DNA of 9,892 bases from assembly GCA_025937075.1 (NCBI GenBank), contig JAICSD010000134.1, positions 1-9,892 on the forward strand, given 5' to 3'. Positions within the stretch are counted from its first letter, which is position 1. Every line of letters begins with the position of its first letter. Shown one piece after another: positions 1-5,013 of this stretch. The DNA is from Vicinamibacteria bacterium. GTDB lineage: Bacteria; Acidobacteriota; Vicinamibacteria; Vicinamibacterales; 2-12-FULL-66-21. The translations under genes were made by a program, and so were the position numbers. The notes under the pieces were generated by a model. The model saw only the letters and a list, made by a program, of their open reading frames with translations, ran no database searches and was not told the origin of the DNA.

Positions 1-97
1 GGCGACCCTGCATGCGTGCGCGCGGCCGCTGCTCGACGCAGGCGCGGCAGAAGTTCGCGCGGTGACCGCGGCGAAGACGTTGGCCGCTGGACGATGA
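1..97 (+). CDS. ComF-family phosphoribosyltransferase, C-terminal fragment (5' part outside window)
   Basis: Only the final 31 codons are present, read from base 2 and ending at TGA 95-97. The visible peptide begins ATLHACARPLLDAGAAEVRA. This resembles the end of type I phosphoribosyltransferases of the ComF/GntX family, where a 'TTGaT' PRPP-binding loop is followed by a helix (xxCaraLrxaGA) and a short strand (vxvltlA). ComF proteins are linked to DNA uptake in competent bacteria, but many homologues have unknown roles. The fragment starts inside the expected PRPP loop, so the catalytic DD motif lies left of the window. The stop codon falls within the first 7-bp unit of the adjacent repeat array, so the array may have trimmed or extended the C-terminus. 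The gene converges with tmk. Any other PRTase of this class would look similar in so short a fragment. Confidence 0.55.
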   Translation, partial: ATLHACARPLLDAGAAEVRAVTAAKTLAAGR

Positions 98-217
98 GCG
101 ATGGACGATGGGCGATGGGCGATGGGCGATGGACGATGGACGATGGGCGATGGACGATGGGCGATGGGCGATGAGCGATGAGCGATGAGCGATGAACGAT
201 GAACGATGAACGATGAC
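92..217. repeat. Tandem 7-bp repeat array, 18 units, consensus CGATGRR
   Basis: Eighteen contiguous 7-bp units without indels fill 92-217. All begin CGATG and differ only in the last two bases. In order the endings are AG, GA, GG, GG, GG, GA, GA, GG, GA, GG, GG, AG, AG, AG, AA, AA, AA, AC. Runs of identical neighbours (GG x3, AG x3, AA x3) suggest spread by replication slippage. The array lies in the convergent gap between the ComF-like gene and tmk. The period is not a multiple of three and crosses the ComF stop, so it is not coding. The plus strand is G-rich, with three adjacent GGG tracts. Confidence 0.95.
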
Positions 218-236
218 GGCTGAGGTCAGCGAGCGT

Positions 237-821
237 TCAGAGTCGCGAGGCGACCGCCGCGATGACGTCGGTCGAGACCAGCGAACGATCGCGCTCGCCA
301 TCGAGGTGCAGCCAGTGCTGGTCCGCGGCCTGCCGTCGATAGCTGTCGCGCACGCGGGCGAGCAGCGCGAGGTCGCGTTCGTATCGGTCCCTGTTCGTCG
401 CTTTCCGCCTGGCGGCGGTCTCCGGGACGATGTCGAGGAGGATCGTCAGGTCCGGCTGCGGCAGCGGGCGCTGGATCTCGGCGAGCCACCGGGGATCGAG
501 GCCCTGCGCTTCCCCGTAGGCGATGCTCGACGCCAGATAGCGGTCGCAGACCACGACCGTGCCTGCCGCAAGCGCGTCTTGCAGGTGCGGCTTCTTCTCG
601 AAGCGGTTCGCGATATAGAGCAACTGCATCACGTCAGGGGTGTAGTCACGCTGGCCCTGCAGCGCTGCGCCGATCTCGCGTCCGATCGCCGTCGCGTAAT
701 CGGGGAACGACAGCAGTTCGCATGTGCGGCCACGGCCGACGACCGCGTCCCTGAGCGCCTCGGCCTGCGTCTGCTTTCCCGATTGATCGAGACCCTCAAA
801 GGCGATCAGCAAGCCGCGCAT
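237..821 (-). CDS. tmk: Thymidylate kinase (dTMP kinase)
   Basis: This gene encodes a 194-aa dTMP kinase, which converts dTMP plus ATP to dTDP in the cytoplasm, a required step to dTTP. The length is typical (about 200 aa). Visible motifs are the P-loop FEGLDQSGKQTQ at residues 8-19, FPDYATAIGREI at 39-50, the DRY motif at 93-95 followed by IAYG (100-103) at the thymidine site, and a LID segment rich in Arg and Lys (RRKATNRDRYERD, 138-150). The P-loop is unusual in having Gln17 where Walker A normally has Ser/Thr after Lys16; Thr18 follows. I chose the ATG at 821. An in-frame ATG at 881 would add 20 residues (TQFPTPNSKLPTPNS...) that are only the translated 7-bp repeat. No clear Shine-Dalgarno precedes 821. 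The gene lies downstream of lysA on the same strand and may be cotranscribed with it. Confidence 0.93.
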   Translation of the reverse strand: MRGLLIAFEGLDQSGKQTQAEALRDAVVGRGRTCELLSFPDYATAIGREIGAALQGQRDYTPDVMQLLYIANRFEKKPHLQDALAAGTVVVCDRYLASSIAYGEAQGLDPRWLAEIQRPLPQPDLTILLDIVPETAARRKATNRDRYERDLALLARVRDSYRRQAADQHWLHLDGERDRSLVSTDVIAAVASRL

Positions 822-825
822 TTCG

Positions 826-874
826 AATTGGGAGTTGGGAGTTGGAAGTTTGGAGTTGGGAGTTGGGAATTGAG
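826..874. repeat. Tandem 7-bp repeat array, 7 units, consensus AGTTGGG
   Basis: Seven contiguous units lie in the 67-bp gap between lysA and tmk: AATTGGG, AGTTGGG, AGTTGGA, AGTTTGG, AGTTGGG, AGTTGGG, AATTGAG. The sequence is unrelated to the 92-217 array but the period is the same. It ends 4 bp from the tmk start codon, so it takes the place where a ribosome binding site would be expected. The plus strand carries four GGG tracts, while the lysA-tmk mRNA would carry the C-rich copy (CCCAACT). Translation of the repeat on the minus strand gives the spurious PTPNS peptides in front of Tmk. Confidence 0.93.
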
Positions 875-888
875 TTGACACGCGAGCG

Positions 889-2175
889 TCACAATTCCAG
901 CGCGAGCAGGTCGTCGAGACTTTGACGCCGACGAATCAGCCGCGCGGCGCCGTCCTCGACGAGCACTTCGGCTGGTAGCAGCCGGCGATTGTAGTTGGAC
1001 GCCATGGCCGACCCGTACGCGCCAGTGTCCATGACCGCGAATAAATCGCCCGGTTGCGGATCCCGGACCCGGCGATCCTTTCCCAGGGTATCGCTGCTCT
1101 CGCACAGAGGGCCGACGATGTCGGCAGCCCGCACCGGCGCGTCGTTCTCCACGACGGGCTCGATCCGGTGGAAGGCGCTGTAGAGCATCGGCCGGATCAG
1201 TTCCGTCATGCCGGCGTCCATGACGACAAACGACTTTCGCTCGTCCTGCGGCTTGACGTCGACGACGCGCGTGAGCAGTACGCCAGCCGGGGCCATGATC
1301 TGACGGCCCGGTTCGAGCACGATCGCCAGCCCTGAATTCCGGACAACCGGCAGCAGCGCGGCGGCGTAGTCTCGAGCGGACGGAACCGGCGAGCCATCGT
1401 AGGACACCCCGAGCCCGCCGCCGAGGTCGAGATGTTCGATCGGGGTGCCTTCGTCGCGCAGCTCCCGCGCGAGCTGGACGAGCGCGCGCGCCGCCTCGGT
1501 GAGCGGACCGAGATCGGTAATCTGCGATCCGATGTGGATGTGCAGGCCGAGCACCCGTACCGACGCGCGGTCCCGCGCGCCGCGCGCTATGGCCTTGACG
1601 CGTTCGAACCGGATGCCGAACTTGTTCGTCTTGAGGCCGGTGGAAATGTGCGAATGCGTGCGTGCGTCGATGTCGGGATTGATCCGCAGCGCAATCGCGA
1701 CCCGCGCGCCGCGGGCCGACGCGATCGCTTCAATGCGGTCGATCTCGCCTGCCGATTCGACGTTGATGGCCTTGATCCCGAGCGCGATCGCGTGCGTCAA
1801 TTCAGCCGGCGTCTTGCCCACACCGGTGAAGACGATCTGCGCCGGGGTGAACCCGGCGCGCAGCGCGACGTCAATCTCGCCGCCGGAGTTCGCGTCGGCG
1901 CTGCTGCCCAGGCCGCGCAGCAGCCGCGCAATCGCGAGCGTCGAGTTCGCTTTCAGCGCGTAGTGGATGCTGTGCGGGTAGCCCGCGAACGCCTCGTCGA
2001 TCGCGCGATAGCGCGAGGTGATCGTCGCGGCGCTGTAGACGTACAGCGGAGTGCCGTGCGCCTCGGCGATCGGCGCCAGCGGGACGCCGTCGCAGACGAG
2101 CGACGCGCCCTGACGGTAGAAACCGGTCTCAGGTGTGGTGAACAAAAGAGTGTAAGATAGCAGATCACGACGCAT
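889..2175 (-). CDS. lysA: Diaminopimelate decarboxylase
   Basis: This is a 428-aa PLP-dependent decarboxylase of fold type III, which converts meso-diaminopimelate to L-lysine and CO2 as the last step of lysine synthesis. Counting from the ATG at 2175, the PLP lysine is K75 in HYALKAN. Other motifs are HIHIGSQI (212-219), LDLGGGLGV (249-257, phosphate-binding glycines), LEPGR (287-291), the active-site CESSD (358-362, Cys358 from the partner subunit), and GAYGSAMASNYNRR (385-398). Together these separate it from ornithine/arginine decarboxylases and alanine racemase. The start is uncertain. The ATG at 2175 overlaps the divergent sigma-factor ATG by two bases; a TTG at 2145 would give 418 aa beginning LFTTPETGFY, close to where the family usually starts. 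A longer reading from 2247 would run back through the sigma gene and is unlikely. tmk follows after a 67-bp repeat-filled gap. Confidence 0.95.
   Translation of the reverse strand: MRRDLLSYTLLFTTPETGFYRQGASLVCDGVPLAPIAEAHGTPLYVYSAATITSRYRAIDEAFAGYPHSIHYALKANSTLAIARLLRGLGSSADANSGGEIDVALRAGFTPAQIVFTGVGKTPAELTHAIALGIKAINVESAGEIDRIEAIASARGARVAIALRINPDIDARTHSHISTGLKTNKFGIRFERVKAIARGARDRASVRVLGLHIHIGSQITDLGPLTEAARALVQLARELRDEGTPIEHLDLGGGLGVSYDGSPVPSARDYAAALLPVVRNSGLAIVLEPGRQIMAPAGVLLTRVVDVKPQDERKSFVVMDAGMTELIRPMLYSAFHRIEPVVENDAPVRAADIVGPLCESSDTLGKDRRVRDPQPGDLFAVMDTGAYGSAMASNYNRRLLPAEVLVEDGAARLIRRRQSLDDLLALEL
2147..2173. promoter_or_regulatory. Candidate divergent promoter patch between lysA and the sigma gene
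   Basis: This is a short AT-richer patch (GTGTAAGATAG, 2150-2160) in an otherwise GC-rich junction. On the minus strand it reads TGCTATCTT (2162-2154), an extended -10-like element for lysA. On the plus strand TAAGAT (2153-2158) is a -10-like hexamer for the sigma gene. Neither has a recognisable -35 at 16-18 bp. If both work, the sigma mRNA would have a leader of only about 10 nt and lysA would start near its TTG at 2145. This is a weak, sequence-only suggestion. Confidence 0.25.
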
Positions 2176-2815
2176 GTCTGCTGATTCCGCGGCAGCGCCG
2201 CAGCCCGCCACGCCCGACACGCTCATCGAACAGTGTCTGGCTGGCAATCAGGCGGCGTGGGAGACAATCGTGCGCCAGAACTGGCGCAAGGTGTTCAACG
2301 TCGCCTACAAATTCGTCGGCAAGCATGACGAGGCGGAAGATCTCACGCAGGACATCTTCCTCAAGATCTTCAAGGCGCTGAACACGTTCGATCGCCGCGC
2401 GAATTTTCAGACGTGGATCGTCAGCATCAGCCGCAACCTCTGCATCGATCACTACCGCAGCGTGCGGAAGGAGCGGCAGACGGTCGCGCGCGATGTCGAC
2501 ATGTCCGACCTGCAGCCCGCATCCGCCGAGCGCGGACCCTACGCGGTGGCGGAACACCAGGACCTGCGCGCGCAGCTGCGCGTCGCGCTGGAAACGCTGC
2601 CGTCGACGCTGCGCACGGCCGTCGTGCTGCGGGATCTGCGGGAGCTCTCGTATCAGGAAATCGCGGATCGGCTGCAGTTACCCGAGGGGACAGTGAAGTC
2701 ACGGATCAATCGCGGCCGCATCGAGCTCGCGCATCAGCTGCGGCGGCTGCAGGAGAAACAGCCCGTCCGCCCGCGGAAGCGCGGCGGATCGCGGCGCAGC
2801 GGAGTCATCGAATGA
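2174..2815 (+). CDS. ECF-type RNA polymerase sigma factor
   Basis: This 213-aa protein has the two-domain layout of extracytoplasmic-function sigma factors. Region 2 covers about residues 27-100: AWETIVRQNW, then DEAEDLTQDIFLKIFKAL (core binding), then FQTWIVSISRNLCIDHYRS (-10 recognition and melting). Region 4 covers about 135-195: LPSTLRTAVVLRDLRELSYQEIADRLQLPEGTVKSRINRGR, a helix-turn-helix for -35 contact. A basic tail (RPRKRGGSRR) follows. It would direct core RNA polymerase to a small regulon. The ATG at 2174 overlaps the likely lysA ATG on the other strand and has no obvious Shine-Dalgarno, consistent with a very short leader. The 3' end overlaps the STAS gene as ATGA. ECF genes are often followed by a membrane or zinc anti-sigma gene; none is seen here. 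The exact ECF group is not assigned. Confidence 0.93.
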   Translation: MSADSAAAPQPATPDTLIEQCLAGNQAAWETIVRQNWRKVFNVAYKFVGKHDEAEDLTQDIFLKIFKALNTFDRRANFQTWIVSISRNLCIDHYRSVRKERQTVARDVDMSDLQPASAERGPYAVAEHQDLRAQLRVALETLPSTLRTAVVLRDLRELSYQEIADRLQLPEGTVKSRINRGRIELAHQLRRLQEKQPVRPRKRGGSRRSGVIE

Positions 2816-3153
2816 ACATCACCACCGAACGGGCGAATGGCATCGCGGTCGTACGCGTCGGCGAGTCGCGCCTCATGTACCCGCTGCTGTCGGAATTCTC
2901 ATCGGCGGTGCAGAAGCTCATCTCGACCGGCGAGCGCCGCGTCGTCATCGACCTTTCATCGGTCGGCTACGTCGACAGCGCGACGATCGGCTGCCTGATG
3001 GATCTCTATCGTCAGGCGAGCGCAGCGGGCGGCGCCTTGAAGCTCGCCGGCGTGCAGAAGCGCGTCGAGACGATGCTGACGATGACGGGCGCGCAGAACT
3101 TCATCGAGGTCCACCCCGACGAGCCGTCTGCCGTCAAGAGCTTCGGAGCCTGA
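2812..3153 (+). CDS. STAS-domain protein, anti-sigma factor antagonist-like
   Basis: This 113-aa cytoplasmic protein is essentially one STAS domain. It has an N-terminal strand pair (ITTERANGIAVVRVGESR), a helix, the strand RRVVIDLSSVGYVD (42-55), the loop DSATIG (55-60), and a C-terminal helix after LKLAGVQKRVETMLTMTG. Family members (SpoIIAA, RsbV) bind an anti-sigma kinase and are switched by phosphorylation of a residue in the DSxGxG loop. Here that loop is DSATIG: Ser56 is kept, the next position is Ala57 rather than Ser/Thr, and Thr58 replaces the usual Gly. The ATG at 2812 overlaps the sigma stop (ATGA) and has a GGAG 7 nt upstream (2801-2804), so translation is probably coupled. The reading frame continues upstream inside the sigma gene, but that stretch has no STAS character. 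No RsbW/SpoIIAB-like kinase is present in the window, so the partner is unknown. Confidence 0.9.
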   Translation: MNITTERANGIAVVRVGESRLMYPLLSEFSSAVQKLISTGERRVVIDLSSVGYVDSATIGCLMDLYRQASAAGGALKLAGVQKRVETMLTMTGAQNFIEVHPDEPSAVKSFGA

Positions 3154-3154
3154 C

Positions 3155-3421
3155 ATGCGGACCATCACGCTGACGACGGGCGCGCCGGTCGAACTGGACG
3201 GCGATCTGCTGACGCTGCTCGAAGCGCTGTACAAAGAGGTGTCCGCGCGGCAGGAGCTGCAATCGACCTTCGAAGACATGGCCCGCGAGATCCAGCACGT
3301 CATCGAGCAGATGACGGAATCCGAGCGGAAACAGTACCTGTCGGAAAGCCTGTTTCTGAACACCGTGTCGTACGAAAACGAACGCCTCGCGTCGTATGTA
3401 AAAAGGCTCACGAACAAGTAA
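3155..3421 (+). CDS. Small helical protein of unknown function, cotranscribed with ECF sigma and STAS genes
   Basis: I do not recognise this 88-aa protein. The N-terminus (RTITLTTGAPVELDGD, 2-17) looks like a short beta-hairpin. The rest is strongly charged and helix-favouring: LLTLLEALYKEVSARQELQSTF then EDMAREIQHVIEQMTESERK, a plausible amphipathic or coiled-coil pair from about 18 to 60. A third helix (SYENERLASYVKRL) ends the chain. There are no Cys or Trp residues, signal peptide or membrane segment, so it should be cytoplasmic. The start ATG lies 1 nt after the STAS stop and has GGAG at 3145-3148, 6 nt upstream, which supports both the start and an operon. Its position suggests a regulatory partner of the STAS protein or sigma factor, for example a small anti-sigma or adaptor. 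That is inference from context only. Confidence 0.82.
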   Translation: MRTITLTTGAPVELDGDLLTLLEALYKEVSARQELQSTFEDMAREIQHVIEQMTESERKQYLSESLFLNTVSYENERLASYVKRLTNK

Positions 3422-3433
3422 CCGTCGAACGCG

Positions 3434-3512
3434 GCCCGAACCGCGAAGCCCGAACCGCGAACCGCGAACGGAGCGAACCACCGCACCGCCGAACCGCCGC
3501 ACCCGAAACCGC
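3434..3512. repeat. Degenerate 7-bp tandem repeat (CCGCGAA / GCCCGAA)
   Basis: The gap between the 88-aa gene and the radical SAM gene holds five in-phase 7-bp units at 3434-3468: GCCCGAA, CCGCGAA, GCCCGAA, CCGCGAA, CCGCGAA. A 9-bp variant (CGGAGCGAA) follows, then a decayed stretch of CCGCACC/GCCGAAC-like words to about 3512. This is the third gap in the window filled with 7-bp repeats, again with its own sequence. It leaves no evident ribosome binding site for the gene starting at 3515. Confidence 0.8.
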
Positions 3513-3514
3513 AC

Positions 3515-4885
3515 GTGTCACTGAACTACCTCGCCGCCCGCTTCACCTGCTCCTGGCCCTGGAGCACGATGGTGCTGCTCTGCGATGGACGCCTGGTCTG
3601 CGGGTGCGCCGATCCGTATGGCAAGCGAGTGCTGGGAGACACGCGGACCGCGTCGGTGTCCGCCGTCTGGACCGGCCCGACCGCGACGTCGCTGCGCGAG
3701 GATCTCAACAGGGGCGGGTCGAAGTTCTGCGGCGACTGTCCGCTGAAGCTGCCGCTCAAAGGCGCCGAGCCGCCGCAGCGCGATCTGAGCGTTCCGGCCC
3801 TCCCCTCGCGCCTGTATATCGAGTGCACCGCCGCCTGCAACATCTCGTGCAACCAGTCCTGCTGCGCGCCTGAAACCGGCATCACGCGCACACGACAGGC
3901 GGGCATGCTGGACTTCGATCTGTTCACGCGCGTCGTGGACGAAGCGGCGCCGTCGCTCGTGAGAATCGATTTCTTCAACTACGGTGAAGCGTTCCTCCAC
4001 AAACGCGCGGTGGAGATGTGCGAATACATCAAGGCCCGGTACCCGCACGTCTATCTCTACTCGAGCACGAACGGCCTCGCGTTCAGCGAGGAACAGGCGC
4101 GGCGGCTCGCGCGATCGGGGATCGACGAGCTGACGTTCTCAATCGACGGCGCGTCGCCGGAGACGTACATCAAGTACCGGCAGCGCGGCGACTTCGACAA
4201 GGCGCTGCGGAATCTCCGCACCGTCGTTGAGGAGAAGCAGAAGCACGGACGCGACGTGCCGTTCGTGAACTGGCGCTACATCCTCTTCACGCACAACGAC
4301 AGCGACGAGGAGATGAATCGCGCGCGCCGCCTTGCCGCAGAAGCGGGCGTCGACAGACTGTCATGGGAGATCACCGATCATCCCGAAGACATGTTCTCCC
4401 GCCGCTTCGCGCCGGGGACGCCGGGCTACGACAGCATCCGCCACGAGATCTGGGATCAGAGCGGGCTGGGAAACGCGATCCCGGGGGCGACGCCGCGCGC
4501 ACGGATTGACGTCGAGGAAACCTGGTTGACGTCGCTCCTGAAGCGCCCGGTCAGGGCTGCAGCCGGGTCGACGGTCGAGGTGCGAACCACGGTCCAGAAC
4601 CTCTCCACGCGTCCGTTCCCCGCGCAGGCCAGTTACGGCCGCCGGCTGGTTCGCCTTGGCGCGCAGCTCTGCGCTGCGGACGGCGCGCTGATCGAGCGGG
4701 ACTACGAACGCGCCTGGCTCCCGGAGCATCTCGCGCCGGGCGCGGCCGCACGCATCCCGATCACGCTGAAAGCGCCCGCGCAGCCGGGCCGGTACACGCT
4801 CAAATTCGATCTGGTGTACGAAGGAATCGACTGGTTCGAAACGTGCGGGTCGCCGGTGACAACGAAGGATTTCCAGGTTCTCTAA
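3515..4885 (+). CDS. Radical SAM protein with N-terminal SPASM-like domain and C-terminal beta-sandwich-like domain
   Basis: The protein has 456 aa and three parts. Residues 10-80 resemble a SPASM auxiliary iron-sulfur domain (CSWPWSTMVLLCDGRLVCGCADPYG, then CGDC; Cys12, 23, 29, 31, 72, 75), placed in front of rather than behind the core. Residues about 98-300 form the radical SAM barrel: ECTAACNISCNQSCC (103-117), the NYGEAF SAM-binding strand (155-160), SSTNGLAF (183-190) and FSIDGASPETY (208-218). The cysteines are spaced CX3CX3CX3CC instead of the usual CX3CX2C. Residues about 335-456 look like an Ig/Wzt-C-like beta domain (VQNLSTRPFP, LAPGAAARIPI, PGRYTLKFDLVYEGIDWF). Such proteins cleave SAM to a 5'-deoxyadenosyl radical; the substrate here is unknown. 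The start is GTG at 3515, giving MSLNYLAARFTC; there is no clear Shine-Dalgarno and a repeat array lies just upstream. It may be an independent transcript. Confidence 0.88.
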   Translation: MSLNYLAARFTCSWPWSTMVLLCDGRLVCGCADPYGKRVLGDTRTASVSAVWTGPTATSLREDLNRGGSKFCGDCPLKLPLKGAEPPQRDLSVPALPSRLYIECTAACNISCNQSCCAPETGITRTRQAGMLDFDLFTRVVDEAAPSLVRIDFFNYGEAFLHKRAVEMCEYIKARYPHVYLYSSTNGLAFSEEQARRLARSGIDELTFSIDGASPETYIKYRQRGDFDKALRNLRTVVEEKQKHGRDVPFVNWRYILFTHNDSDEEMNRARRLAAEAGVDRLSWEITDHPEDMFSRRFAPGTPGYDSIRHEIWDQSGLGNAIPGATPRARIDVEETWLTSLLKRPVRAAAGSTVEVRTTVQNLSTRPFPAQASYGRRLVRLGAQLCAADGALIERDYERAWLPEHLAPGAAARIPITLKAPAQPGRYTLKFDLVYEGIDWFETCGSPVTTKDFQVL

Positions 4886-4926
4886 CCACGCGAATACGCG
4901 AGCCGTACGAGCACGTGACCTGACGG

Positions 4927-4955
4927 CGCGCGCCGGCGCAGCGACGCGGCGCGCG
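4927..4955. terminator. GC-only hairpin in convergent gap, possible bidirectional terminator
   Basis: A perfect 9-bp inverted repeat (CGCGCGCCG at 4927-4935 with CGGCGCGCG at 4947-4955, 11-nt loop) sits between the convergent radical SAM and lpxC genes. No T-run follows on either strand, so it is not a classical intrinsic terminator. Its location suggests a transcript-end structure. Such stems also arise by chance in GC-rich DNA. The rest of the 4886-5013 gap shows nothing else recognisable. Confidence 0.4.
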
Positions 4956-5013
4956 AGAGAGCGGGTAGGGGGGCCGGCGGGCGAACGCGACGAGTTGGAT
5001 TAAAGCCCCGCCC

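Noticed and set aside
92..217. Possible CRISPR array
   Set aside because: Units are 7 bp and contiguous, with no spacers; no cas genes are nearby.
213..878. Open plus-strand frame of 221 codons opposite tmk
   Set aside because: It is antisense to a clear Tmk, is low-complexity Arg/Asp-rich, and ends in translated 7-bp repeat.
822..881. 20-residue N-terminal extension of Tmk
   Set aside because: The residues are translated heptamer repeat; the family N-terminus matches the ATG at 821.
2176..2247. Longer lysA start at 2247
   Set aside because: It would run 72 bp into the divergent sigma gene and adds residues unlike the LysA family.
2413..2811. N-terminal extension of the STAS gene inside the sigma gene
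   Set aside because: The sequence is Arg/Ala-rich shadow coding; the STAS fold and Shine-Dalgarno fit the ATG at 2812.
3155..3421. 88-aa protein as a RiPP precursor for the radical SAM enzyme
   Set aside because: It has no Cys, no leader/core pattern and a helical look; it is tied to the STAS gene by 1 nt and separated from the radical SAM gene by 93 bp.
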